Shown here: positions 55,280 to 64,000 of the stretch, in pieces | How positions within the stretch are numbered: the stretch's first letter is position 1 | How the letters are laid out: the number at the start of each line of letters is the position of its first letter | Source: Maniola hyperantus | Lineage: Eukaryota; Arthropoda; Insecta; Lepidoptera; Nymphalidae | Assembly (NCBI RefSeq): GCF_902806685.2 | Contig: NC_048550.1 | Location: forward strand, 2,089,383-2,153,382 | Direction: 5' to 3' | DNA length: 64,000 nucleotides | Translations under genes and position numbers: made by a program | The notes under the pieces: model-generated | What the model saw: the letters and a program-made list of their open reading frames with translations, nothing else | Databases searched by the model: none | Told to the model about the DNA's origin: nothing

Positions 55280-55495
55280 TTAGCCATATTATAAATGCGA
55301 AAGTGTATTTGTTTGTTGGTTTGTCCTTCAATCACGTCGCAACGGAGCAACGGATCGACGTGATTTTTTTGCAAGGGTACAGACCTGGAGAGTGACATAG
55401 GCTACTTTTAATACCTACCGGGAAATCAAAAAGTTCACACGGAATTTTTAAAAACCTAAATCCAAGCATACAAAGTTGCGGGCATCATCTAGTAG
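55280..55495 (-). repeat. Dispersed repeat, family B
   Basis: CCATATTATAAATGCGAAAG, GTCCTTCAATCACGTCGC, TGACATAGGCTACTTTTAAT, AAAACCTAAATCCAAGCAT. Confidence 0.7.
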
Positions 55496-55745
55496 GTAGA
55501 TAAAGTATAAACTGCGATGAAAAAATGGCCAAACTTAAAACACGAGTGAATCATGTTTATAAACGGAAAATTGTCCATCCAGTGGTGTCCGACCTTGGTT
55601 TTTAATGACAGCTCAATGACAATACCTATATACTTACTAATGAATGAGTCGGCATCCCGAGTCGCACTCTACTAGATGGGAAAACAAATGAATTTTTACA
55701 TTTAAATGGAGAACTGGCGCAATGTGATAACACCTACGCCATATT

Positions 55746-55789
55746 CTATGTATTTATCTACTAATAGGAATTAGTCGATAAATACATAG
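55746..55789. repeat. Hairpin, 13-bp arms
   Basis: CTATGTATTTATC and GATAAATACATAG. Confidence 0.6.
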
Positions 55790-55842
55790 AACTTTCAGAA
55801 GTTAATTTATCAGCCAGTGCTGAAAAAACGCAACAAAAAAGC

Positions 55843-55884
55843 AACTTCCTGAACGTAACTACAGGTAGCTACGTTCAGGAAGTT
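55843..55884. repeat. Hairpin, 15-bp arms
   Basis: AACTTCCTGAACGTA and TACGTTCAGGAAGTT; three further bases pair with one mismatch. Confidence 0.65.
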
Positions 55885-56204
55885 AATTTTTTGTTTGTTT
55901 ATAAAGCGAATACCGACTTAACTCACGTGGTTTCAATCTTTATTCTTATTTTGATTCACCTGAGTTCAATAACCGGTGAAACGAAAATAAAGTTAATGAC
56001 AGGCACCGGAAGCCGCCGCCATTTGAATGTTGCCATACCGTTGCTACCATAATAATTTAACTTATTGTGTAATTCAAAACAAGAAGGCACATACTTATTT
56101 GTAATTTTTTATAATAGTGTTTTTACCTACACTTCAAGAAACTTTCTTCAAACACAGTAGCTTCAGTACTGAGTGAACATTACAATGACACTGGCAGCAA
56201 TCGA

Positions 56205-56285
56205 ACCATGGCTTGACGGTCAGAGCACGTCTGGGCGTCGGTCGCGATCCCAGAAGACGCAGGTTCGAATCCTGCCGGATCCGTA
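56205..56285 (+). mobile_element. tRNA-like sequence, probably a SINE head
   Basis: A T-arm GCAGG-TTCGAAT-CCTGC pairs perfectly and an A-box-like TGGCTTGACGGTCAGAGC lies upstream. The anticodon-arm stem TCTGGG/CCCAGA has a 13-base loop instead of 7, and no 5' acceptor strand pairs with GCCGGATCC. Not a normal tRNA gene. Confidence 0.45.
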
Positions 56286-56387
56286 ATTTTCACATAGGTA
56301 TTATTATTGATTTATTATTGTCATGTTTTGTGCTATGATATTATATCTAACCGAAATTAAATCGATGAAATTATAGTCCGTAAAAAA

Positions 56388-56525
56388 TTACTCCTCATGC
56401 GCCATTTTAACTCTATGGGTCAACTGTCATGTCAAAAGTACGGTTCGCCTTTAAAATAGGGACTAAAATCGTACTTTTGACATGAAATTTGACACAAAAA
56501 GTTAAAATGGCGCGTGAGGAGTTAA
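56388..56525. mobile_element. Palindromic MITE, 138 bp
   Basis: Left TTACTCCTCATGCGCCATT, right AATGGCGCGTGAGGAGTTAA. Second inverted pair TGTCATGTCAAAAGTACG / CGTACTTTTGACATGAAA inside. Confidence 0.8.
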
Positions 56526-56526
56526 A

Positions 56527-57660
56527 TTTTGCGCGTTATTATATTAACTTTAAACATCGAAGCTCCTTGTATGAAGGTAGTTCAATGATGATTGATGAAT
56601 GAACGAAATCCGTTAACTGCTCAATTTAGATTTTAAATTCAAATTTAATAAAATTACTTATTAGTCATACATTAGGCTAGATCGTAATATAATTGAGTAG
56701 CTAATTGGCACTCAATAATAAGGAAAAAAAAAATTAATCTATGTTCAAATTATTCTGTTCTAGCCAATGTCCGGCTTGCGTTGCAATGACTTTGTTGTAT
56801 TTTGATGGTACTATGGCAAAAACCTTCAAGCAAGCCCCAACAACAACTGCGCTAAGTTTTGGTCGTAATCGGATTAACTTTATAAGGAACAAATTTATGT
56901 AGATTTAGCCGTACTGTGGTAGAAGTACTTTCTAAAGAATTTAATACTCACATATCAGAAGAAGAATATCTTAATCTTCCGCGAACCATTTTGAATCATC
57001 CAAATATCGTACAGCAGAAATGTTTTTAGGCTTTATCACTTCATCTCACAGCAACATGTAGGTAAACACTATTTAGATAAAGACCGTGTGTTTACTCGAC
57101 ATTGTAACATAATTATATGATCTATACAGAGGCCTAATCGTACTGTAGATCTCTTAAATATGCAAACTTGGCGTTGGCAGTAGGCAGATACACAGTAAAA
57201 TACACGGTAAAACCTAGTAAGTACTCTTACGTTCCATTTCACTTCATAACATCTTTATTTATAGAATTTTCCTACACACTTATTATTACACAAACGGTAT
57301 TTTATTTGGAAAACACTTCCCACAAAGTAATTTAGTATTGAGAGCTGAAATATTCGATTCAGATAAGTAATATGTACTTGTTTTTATTTTTCCCGGGTCA
57401 GTGATCTGTTTCAGAAACTTTTTTTGCACATTTCTACACTATCACTGATCACAGTATTTGCAATGTTTGCAAGCAATTAGATTTTAAAAATTTAAACTTG
57501 ATTTCAAAGGAAAATTCAAATATTTAAGTAATTTTTTTCGCGAATCACAAACTTTTAGATATTCGAAATACACTTTTAGGTAAAACCTAGAATTTCCCTT
57601 ACACTCTCACACACTTTCCAAAGAGTTAGTTATAAATTATTATTATTTTCGGAGGTTATT
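56527..57660. other. Non-coding stretch
   Basis: AT-rich; no gene or repeat recognised. Confidence 0.3.
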
Positions 57661-57689
57661 TTATAGTTTTGTTTTTCGCGGGTCAATTT

Positions 57690-57885
57690 CGTTCGCCTGT
57701 ATTCGTGGTTTCGTTTGTTTAGGTCGCGTTCGTTGGTGACTCGGCAAAGCGCGAGCGTCTGCCGCGGGGTGAAGTACGACGCATGCGCACTGTCGTGATG
57801 TCACGCGGGCCTCGGGCGGTGTCGACGCGTGCTCGTCACCGCGACCGAGAACAAAGTGATAACACACTGTAGTCTGTGGTGATAA
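57690..57885. promoter_or_regulatory. CpG-rich patch, possible promoter or first exon
   Basis: Many CpGs (GGCAAAGCGCGAGCGTCTGC, ACGACGCATGCGCACTG, CGGGCCTCGGGCGGTGTCGA) in otherwise AT-rich DNA. GCATGCGCA is an NRF-1-like motif. It could serve the minus-strand MIF4G gene (7.5 kb away) or an unseen gene; no start codon or exon can be chosen. Confidence 0.35.
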
Positions 57886-57944
57886 CAAAGTAAGACCGCG
57901 AACTCATGATTGATACGGTATGATCCTCTCGCGCCGCTGCCGCG

Positions 57945-58090
57945 CCGATTACCTTTGCAAGAACATGATTTATCAAATCTTTGAAAAGAGCAACCGCCGA
58001 GTTTCTTGCTGGTTCTTCTTGGTAGAAAAGGCATTCTGAACCAGTGGTAGATGCATTTGACCATAGATAACGGATACAAGCACTTGACGA
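57945..58090 (-). repeat. Dispersed lepidopteran repeat fragment
   Basis: On the minus strand CATCTACCACTGGTTCAGAA, then ACCAGCAAGAAACTCGGCG and CAAAGATTTGATAAATCATG. I know this block as a repeated sequence of Lepidoptera, possibly a LINE 3' end. Only this copy is visible here. Confidence 0.45.
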
Positions 58091-58099
58091 TTCAAAATT

Positions 58100-58186
58100 T
58101 TTTTCAAAAAACAATAAAAACCGACTTCAATAACTACAAACACTAAAAAGTAAAAAATAATTTAATTTGTTACCCAATATATTATG
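58100..58186 (-). repeat. Family F arm left of the LINE
   Basis: AAAAACCGACTTCAATAACT, ACAAACACTAAAAAGTAAAA, TTACCCAATATATTATGT: the inverse of 62475-62555. Confidence 0.7.
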
Positions 58187-58215
58187 TAATAAATAAATAA
58201 ATAAATAAATAAATA
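58187..58215 (-). repeat. (TTTA)n tail of the LINE
   Basis: About seven TAAA units on the plus strand, marking the 3' end of the element, as in RTE-type LINEs with microsatellite tails. Confidence 0.8.
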
Positions 58216-58328
58216 AGCCTTTATTATTCTGAGGGTTCACTATTTACAATTTGTTGATTTAAACAATTACATTATTAAACTAGTAAGTATATATAGCAAG
58301 TTGCGTCTTCGGTAGCCGTTTTAGCTCC

Positions 58329-61121
58329 TCAGTGTCTTCCGACATAGGCCTCCTCCATTCCCTTCCAAATTGTTCTGTCTCTGGCTTTTCTCTGCCATGT
58401 AGCCCCTGCTACAGACTTAATGTCATCTGCCCATCTGAGATGTTGCCGTCCCCTTTTACGCTTACCATCCCTTGGGTACCAATCTGTTATATCATCAGTC
58501 CACTTTTGTGTTTTGCTTCTTACCATGTGACCGGCCCATCTCCATTTTTGTTCTCTTATTTTCCTTTTTACATCATAAATTTTTGTTTTGGCTCTAATGG
58601 TGACTAGTCTCTGCCTATCACTCCTCCTAGTATGCAAAATACTTCTTTCTATTCCGTGTTGGCATGTTTCCAGTTTTTCCATGTTTCTTTTTGTCAGAGC
58701 CCACGTTTGGCATCCGTAGATCATGCACGGCAAGATACAAGTATCGTGTAATTTGCTCTTGGCTGCCATTGGTATACCTCTGTTTTTCATTATGTCCCTA
58801 AGAGACCAAAATCTTTTCCATGTGTTACAGACTCGTCTGTCTACTTCTTTGTTTGTTTGATCATATGGTGATATAATTTGACCTAGATACACGTATTCAT
58901 CAACGTATTCTATTTCTAAATCGTTGACGTATATTTTGTCCTTCTTTGAGTTACTCATAATCTTTGTTTTAGATGTATTCATGGTAAGCCCTACTTTTCC
59001 ACTTTCGACAGCTAATTGTTGTAACATTATTTCTAGAGTCTTAAAATCCTCTGCAAAAATGACTAGGTCATCAGCGAATCTTAAATGATTGAGCTTGACG
59101 CCATTTATATTGATGCCAAAAGATTCCCAGTGTAAGTTTTTGAAGACGTTCTCTAGTGTGGCTGCAAATAGTTTAGGTGAGAGCGGGTCACCTTGTCTAA
59201 CACCTTTATTTATTTTAAACCATTCTCCTGTACTCTCTAAGCGTACTCTCGACATACTGTTCTTGTATATGTTTTTTATTAAGTTGATGTATTTGTTGTG
59301 TACACCTTGATTCATTAGAGTTTCCCAGATGGCTTTGTGTTTTAAGGAATCAAATGCTTTGTTGTAATCGACGAAACCTATGTAGTAAATTTTATTGTAT
59401 TCTTTACATTTCTCAAGTAACTGCTTGACAACGTGTATGTGGTCTATAGTCGAAAAGTTGCTGCGAAAACCAGCCTGTTCTCTTGGCTGGTGTTCATCCA
59501 GGACAAATGAAATTCTATTTAAAATAATTTTTGCAAATACCTTATAAAAATTGGACAGTAGACTAATAGGTCTATAATTTTCGATTTGTGTCTTGTCCCC
59601 TTTTTTATGTAAGAGTATGATGGTTGATTGTGTCCATTGTAATGGTATCGTTTCTCTGACAAGAATCAGGTTGAAGAGGTCTCTTAATACATCAATGATA
59701 GCTTCCAATGTACCTTTCAATAGTTCGTTTCTGATTCCGTCTTCGCCGGGAGCTTTGTCATTTTTTTGAGTTTTTATTGCGTATCTTATTTCGCTTTCTA
59801 ATATTTCTGGCACAGTTTCGGCATTGACTTCTTGTTCATCAGAAGATTGATTAGTATTATCTTCCTCTGTATATAAGTCACGGTAAAATTTAGTTGCTAC
59901 TTTCATTATTTTGGGTCTCTCTGCAATTATTTTTAGTTTCTTATCTATAACATTTGGTATCCAAGTCATTTTTTCTCTTAGCTCTTTTAGGCCTTTTTTA
60001 ATACCACCTGTTTTTTCTATATAATATTTGAATGTTCTTGTCATGTTACTGTTTCTGTGTTCTTTTATCTCCTTTTTTATCTTTTTGCTTATATCTGCTA
60101 TTTCTTTCTGCTTATTTTTTCTATCTAGTAACATATTCCTACGTTCATCTATCAAGGATCTGGCTTTTATTCCTAATTTATCTTTATCTTTACTGGAGAT
60201 CGCTGCTTCTTTGTTTATATTCTGTAATTCATGCACGAGTTTATCATATTTATCTTGCACGGACTTCTGGTTATGGATTTCAGCTAAAGCGGCTTTTAAT
60301 TCATCTAGTTTATTCTCTGGTATGGGTAAGTCTATTGCATGTATTGGTTGTTTTATATGTTTCCGTCCTTGCTTTGGCTTTTTGCCATATATGGTAGCTC
60401 TAACCATGCGGTGGTTTGTGTTATAGTTAACACTTAATATATCTGTATTTGTAAAATATTTGGGTTTGTTTGTCAAAACATAATCTATCTCGTTCCTGTA
60501 TTTTCCGCATGGGGAGATCCAGGTCCATCTGTTTTTTATTTTTTTCTTATATACGGTATTCATTATTGTAAAGTTATTTTCTAGAGCAAAATTAATCAGA
60601 CGATGACCATTTTTGTTTCTCTTTCCTTTGCTATAGTTTCCTATGATATTTTCTTCTCCTTTTCTTCGTTTTCCTATTTGACTATTAAAGTCCCCCATGA
60701 CAATTATATTTTTATGAGTGTGTTGTAATGCTAAATTAAGATCTCCATAGAATTGATCCTTCAAATTTTCGTCAGATACTTCAGTAGGAGCGTATACCTG
60801 TATTATGGTCCAAGTCTCTTCATAGCCTGGTAGCTTTATATTCAATATCGCAACACGATCTGATATGCCATGAAAGCTTTCTATTTTTTCTTTAAGTTGT
60901 TTTCTGACTATAAATCCGACACCGTACAGTCCTTGTTTCTCACCTTTGTAATACAGTATATAGTCATCATATTCTTCAATTTCGTCCCCTATTCTTCTTA
61001 CTTCACAAATTCCAATAACATCCCATTTAATCTTATCTAGTGCTTTGTCAAACTCTACTAAGTGATCATTAGTTCTAAGCGTAAGTACATTCAATGTTGC
61101 AATGTGTATATCCATTCTCAT
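58329..61121 (-). CDS. LINE ORF2: AP endonuclease and reverse transcriptase
   Basis: This protein nicks the target DNA and copies the element's RNA onto the 3' end. From the first ATG at 61121 it has 930 residues; the frame is open four codons further up, and the numbers below count from there (934). Apurinic endonuclease-like domain, about 8-250: E44 in GICEVRRI, D148/N150 in VMGDFNSQIG, D217 in NEIDYVL, H241 in NTNHRMV. Linker 260-440 with lysine-rich helices. Reverse transcriptase, about 450-740: NYRPISLL (519-526), GFVDYNKAFD with D589, VRQGDPLSP (645-653) and the active-site LRFADDLVIF with D688/D689. C-terminal tail with CNTWKRFWSLRD, LPCMIYGCQTWALTKR and WRWAGHMVR, typical of RTE-like elements. 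All catalytic residues are present and no stop interrupts the frame. Clade assignment is from motifs only. Confidence 0.9.
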   Translation of the reverse strand: MRMDIHIATLNVLTLRTNDHLVEFDKALDKIKWDVIGICEVRRIGDEIEEYDDYILYYKGEKQGLYGVGFIVRKQLKEKIESFHGISDRVAILNIKLPGYEETWTIIQVYAPTEVSDENLKDQFYGDLNLALQHTHKNIIVMGDFNSQIGKRRKGEENIIGNYSKGKRNKNGHRLINFALENNFTIMNTVYKKKIKNRWTWISPCGKYRNEIDYVLTNKPKYFTNTDILSVNYNTNHRMVRATIYGKKPKQGRKHIKQPIHAIDLPIPENKLDELKAALAEIHNQKSVQDKYDKLVHELQNINKEAAISSKDKDKLGIKARSLIDERRNMLLDRKNKQKEIADISKKIKKEIKEHRNSNMTRTFKYYIEKTGGIKKGLKELREKMTWIPNVIDKKLKIIAERPKIMKVATKFYRDLYTEEDNTNQSSDEQEVNAETVPEILESEIRYAIKTQKNDKAPGEDGIRNELLKGTLEAIIDVLRDLFNLILVRETIPLQWTQSTIILLHKKGDKTQIENYRPISLLSNFYKVFAKIILNRISFVLDEHQPREQAGFRSNFSTIDHIHVVKQLLEKCKEYNKIYYIGFVDYNKAFDSLKHKAIWETLMNQGVHNKYINLIKNIYKNSMSRVRLESTGEWFKINKGVRQGDPLSPKLFAATLENVFKNLHWESFGININGVKLNHLRFADDLVIFAEDFKTLEIMLQQLAVESGKVGLTMNTSKTKIMSNSKKDKIYVNDLEIEYVDEYVYLGQIISPYDQTNKEVDRRVCNTWKRFWSLRDIMKNRGIPMAAKSKLHDTCILPCMIYGCQTWALTKRNMEKLETCQHGIERSILHTRRSDRQRLVTIRAKTKIYDVKRKIREQKWRWAGHMVRSKTQKWTDDITDWYPRDGKRKRGRQHLRWADDIKSVAGATWQRKARDRTIWKGMEEAYVGRH

Positions 61122-61277
61122 AGTACTTTTCAATGATTTATTTGAAGGGTTTGGGGGGTGGTGGTCTATTTCCCCACGGGGACCAGCCGGCTTGGGGAAT
61201 TGTGTTAATTTATCTCTTGTTTTGTTTTCTGATACAATCGTAGTTAGGGTGTTCTTCCGGTTACCGACAATTAGTTG

Positions 61278-62000
61278 CTAACAAGTGTTCTTACTTGAAC
61301 TAGGCGTAGCTCTTTTCCTCATGAGAGAAAAGGCATCAACTTTATTAAATTTCGACTGAGGAGTAGTTTTTATGTCATTTGATTCATTTGGATGTGATGG
61401 TGACCCTGTTTCGTCTCTTTTTCGCTTTTCTATATTTTTATTACTTTTTACAACTAATGTGTCACCTTTTATAAAAGCGTAATTACCGTTCTTCCTCTCC
61501 TTAATCATATCCTCTTTTAACGCCTTCCTTTTCTCTAAAGTGTCTTTTGAAAAATCTTCCGAAATAGATAAAGTCTTAAATTTTTTCTTATTTTTCAAGA
61601 TTTCTAGTCGTTTCCAATAGTTTCCGAATGATATTAGTAATGGTCTGGGCGATTTCCCCTTTACACGTCCCAATCGATGTATTTTTGTTATTTCTTGGTC
61701 GAGTAGTTCGAGATTTAGTTCATCTTGAATTATATTTTTTATCATGGAAAGTAGTTCCACTAAAGATTTTTCCTCTTCTTTTAGACCGTATACTATTAAA
61801 TTATTTTTCCTCCTTTGGTTTTCAAAAAAATCCACCTTTTTTTGAAGCTTTTCTATTTCAGATTTCATTTTGGCATTTTCTTCTAATATGGGTTTCAATT
61901 TACTCTCTAAAGTTGCCATTAGATTATTTGTTATAGTGGTAGTTTGTTTTTCCATTTCGAGTTTAATTTTTTCGAAGAATTTTTCCAACTGATTTTCCAT
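61278..62000 (-). CDS. LINE ORF1: coiled-coil, RRM-like RNA-binding protein
   Basis: Probably packages the LINE RNA in the cytoplasm. It has 240 residues from the first ATG at 62000 (MENQLEKFF); the frame is open four codons upstream. Residues 1-65 are a charged coiled coil (KIKLEMEKQTTTITNN, KMKSEIEKLQKKVDFFENQ). RRKNNLIVYGLKEEE then opens an RRM-like domain, continuing to RPLLISFGNYWKRLEIL, followed by a basic segment KKKFKTLSISEDFSKDTLEK. The tail is polar. The layout is like L1 ORF1 protein, and such ORF1s occur in several LINE clades. ORF2 follows after 156 bp in another frame and is presumably translated by re-initiation. Confidence 0.8.
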   Translation of the reverse strand: MENQLEKFFEKIKLEMEKQTTTITNNLMATLESKLKPILEENAKMKSEIEKLQKKVDFFENQRRKNNLIVYGLKEEEKSLVELLSMIKNIIQDELNLELLDQEITKIHRLGRVKGKSPRPLLISFGNYWKRLEILKNKKKFKTLSISEDFSKDTLEKRKALKEDMIKERKNGNYAFIKGDTLVVKSNKNIEKRKRDETGSPSHPNESNDIKTTPQSKFNKVDAFSLMRKRATPSSSKNTC

Positions 62001-62370
62001 TTTAGTTCTCAAGATAGGTCCGTGTAACGAAACGTAATTTTAAGTTCAATGTCTGTGATGTTAATAGTCTATGTTTCGTAAGTCATCCGTCAAACGTCAA
62101 CTTGAAGTTATGGATTCGAATTTAAGAATGACATTTACTGGCCTTTTTGCTTTCTTCTTACTTTGCAGTTTTTGTGTCGTCAAAAAACCTGTGTTTTCGC
62201 TCCTATTTCAGCAAACTTTTGTTTCTTCCGGTGCGTAACGTCTTTGTGCTTCGACGGAATACACTTTTATCACTAGTGGTGCAATTTTTATAATTATTTC
62301 GTAATTTCTTTTCGACAACAATACACAACGAATGTTTACTGTTTGACAACCGGAACCGGACCTAGCCGGA

Positions 62371-62845
62371 ACCGGAATTAGCCGCACGAACCATCTATCT
62401 ACTCTTCATATTGTTTTGTGACTCCACATTGGCACCGACTCCAAAAATATTACTATACAACTACAATAACTCTTGTGTACATAATATATTGGGTAATAAA
62501 TAAAATTATTTTTTCCTTTTTAGTGTTTGTAGTTATTGAAGTCAGTTTTTATTGTTTTTTGAAATTTTTTATTTCACAATTTTTAGTGGCCCCATTGTAC
62601 TAAAATATGATATGCCTAGTTAAAAACCTACTGTTTACTAAGTTATTACACTGATCGCGAGCAATTTACTCTTATCTTCTGAGGAGTTCTGTACTCCATC
62701 TTCGAAGATATTCATCAGATCTTTACCAAATTAAAATGGGACTACCTCTGAAGTATGTCCTACAAAACGAAAGAATCATCAAAATCGGTTCATAATTGAC
62801 GGAGTAATCGCGTAACAAACATACAAAAAATAAATTAAAAAAAAC
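62371..62845 (+). mobile_element. Family F repeat right of the LINE
   Basis: AATTAGCCGCACGAACC, GTGACTCCACATTGGCACCG, ATAATATATTGGGTAATAAA, TTTTTAGTGGCCCCATTG, CACTGATCGCGAGCAATTTA, TTCGAAGATATTCATCAGAT. Collinear with 40400-40800, but the terminal CCTCCTCC block is absent. Confidence 0.7.
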
Positions 62846-63949
62846 ATATGACATATAGTGACATTTTACTGTCTCGTTTCACTACTCGGTAGGTGTAATC
62901 TGCCCATATGGTTTACGTATTATTAGTAGTACGTGTAATACGTATAAGAGGTAGGTAGTTAAGTATGCACCGGCTTGAGCATGAACGGATATCGCGTAAA
63001 CTATCCCGAAGGTTTCTAGTTCAAATACGCTGGACGCGTGCCAAAGACGTCGATTATCGTGATTCCACTCGATCCGGCCATATTTTTATTCAACTACGCA
63101 GTAGACTCGCGAATCCATTTAATAATATTCTGAAAGCTTCGCTTCATTGGGCAGCATTTCCGCTCGACTTCACAGCGAACAAAGGAATGATGTCTTCAGT
63201 GGCAGTTTATACCAACTTTAGCAAATCGGCAGTGACGAATCCTTTCATTTGATTTTGCAATTGATGCATAACTAAGTATTACTAATTTTGATAAAATAGC
63301 TGGGCACCCGTTTGCCGATATCGCCTGAGCCATCGCTTCTTTTAAGCAGTAGCACAGCAGTAGTCTGATTTTTAGCAGCTTATTTTTATGCTTTCTAACG
63401 AGACGCTCGCGAGCGGCTCGAGCGTTCGAACTATGAACTGAAGCATTTGAGCATTTCATAGATCCTTTAGAGAAACTCGAGCTTCTTCTTTTTGTATATA
63501 TGGAGATGCACAAGGAAGGAGCACATGTTACCCACTTCGGTGACCGCAGCATCACTTATCTTTGGAGGAAATAGACACTAGCTTTAACCTAGCTCACCGT
63601 TTAGCCACAGAATATAAATAGCTACGTCGTACCTCTCTGGTAGAAAGGCACCTAGCATTTATATCAAAGAAACTTATTGTCAAAAGTTCAAGTTTTGACC
63701 ACAGTGGTTGAGGCTGTAGCAGAGTGCAAAATTTGAAGTTTTTAACTGTAGCGGTTTATGCTGTACTGTAGATACGTTGATAGATCAGTCAAAAAGGATG
63801 AGTCTTCATGGCTGCTGGAAAGGCTCAGGCGACAAGGTTCTCATGGCACATGAATGTCATTGACAGGGAGGCGCTGTTGGAGAAAAAAGGTTTAGACTAT
63901 TCAAACAAGAACAAAAAACGACGACGACAGGGTCTTCTCTTGTACATCC
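62846..63949. other. Unassigned stretch
   Basis: Two frames of 95 (62965-63252, plus) and 119 codons (63196-63555, minus) overlap in a moderately GC-rich zone. Neither shows a recognisable motif, so neither is called a gene. GATACGTTGATAGATCAGTC near 63770 is a trace of family A. Confidence 0.35.
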
Positions 63950-64000
63950 GTTTACTCTCTGCGCTGCGGGCGACGATCGCACCGCCCGCCGCCGCGCGCA
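63950..64000. other. GC-rich window edge
   Basis: CTGCGCTGCGGGCGACGATC and GCACCGCCCGCCGCCGCGCG: a CpG-dense sequence cut by the window end. It may be an exon or promoter of a neighbouring gene. Confidence 0.35.

Larger units (their letters stand above)
58187..62370 (-). mobile_element. RTE-like non-LTR retrotransposon, nearly complete (~4.2 kb)
   Basis: Minus-strand order: 5' UTR about 62001-62370, ORF1 61278-62000, 142-bp spacer, ORF2 58329-61121, 3' UTR 58216-58328, and an (TTTA)n tail (+ strand TAAA units, 58187-58215). A polyadenylation-like AATAAAGGC (minus) precedes the tail. Both frames are open, so it may be active. It lies between two halves of a family F repeat. The 5' boundary is approximate. 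No target duplication was found; the flanks instead suggest loss of ~50 bp of family F at the insertion. Confidence 0.8.

Noticed and set aside
60028..60426. Long hydrophobic plus-strand frames inside the LINE
   Set aside because: Antisense shadows of ORF2.
63196..63555. 119-codon minus-strand frame, with a 95-codon plus-strand frame overlapping it
   Set aside because: Neither shows motifs or splice sites; overlap in opposite strands suggests chance.

Overview
The window looks like nuclear DNA of a moth or butterfly (Lepidoptera). It is AT-rich with very little coding sequence. It is packed with short interspersed repeats of lepidopteran type: (GTCT/GACT)n-tailed elements ending in CGCGACTTCGTCCGCG, the GGCCAAGTGCGAGTCGGACTCGCA family, tRNA-headed SINEs, many fold-back MITEs, R1-clade, jockey/CR1-like and RTE-like LINE debris. 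No bacterial operons, CRISPR arrays or plasmid functions are present. The species cannot be told from the sequence alone.

Host genes. Two protein genes are supported, both on the minus strand. (1) 41690-41842 is the first coding exon of a formin-like protein (Frl/FMNL type). It starts MGLITS, a good N-myristoylation signal, and ends at a GTATGT donor. No later exon was found at lower coordinates, so bases 1-41689 are probably mostly its first intron. (2) 47042-50176 holds five exons with consistent phases that encode the C-terminal 337 residues of a MIF4G-domain protein of the CTIF / MIF4GD(SLIP1) / Paip1 kind. Its 5' exons lie above 50176 and were not found. GC-rich, CpG-rich patches at about 57690-57880 and at the right edge (63950-64000) may be promoters or first exons.

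Mobile elements. The most notable is a 2.2 kb DNA transposon (35333-37507) with perfect 31-bp terminal inverted repeats, TA flanks and a transposase whose catalytic spacing is D-88-D-82-E. That spacing places it in the DD82E ('Sailor') branch of IS630/Tc1/mariner. The frame is broken once, in an A6 run. The second is a nearly complete RTE-like LINE on the minus strand (about 58187-62370), with intact ORF1 (coiled coil plus RRM-like) and intact ORF2 (AP endonuclease plus reverse transcriptase, all catalytic residues present). It sits inside a fold-back repeat. The rest are short: a hAT-type MITE with an exact 8-bp target duplication (14478-14623), two R1-clade fragments with 15-bp and 10-bp flanking repeats, a LINE fragment nested in a MITE with a 6-bp duplication (51667-52026), and many palindromic MITEs.

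Repeat family names used below. A: the CTAGCTTATGCTCGCGAC family. B: related, GCCCGCGACTTCGTCCGC with GGGATAAAAAGTAGCC. C: GGCCAAGTGCGAGT / AGGGTTCCGTACC. D: palindromic MITE ending in GCCGCGTAC. E: the ATCATGATCAACCCATC family. F: fold-back family with ATAATATATTGGGTAAT and a CCTCCTCCTTTTTTTGAAG end. G: GC-rich palindrome with AGTACGCGACAGG.

Layout: 0-35 kb, intron-like DNA with repeats A-G; 35.3-37.5 kb, Sailor transposon; 37.5-41.6 kb, SINE and hairpin cluster; 41.7-42.2 kb, formin first exon and probable promoter; 42.2-47 kb, spacer with MITEs; 47.0-50.2 kb, MIF4G gene; 50.2-58.1 kb, repeats and a possible promoter; 58.2-62.4 kb, LINE; 62.4-64 kb, repeat F and unassigned DNA.
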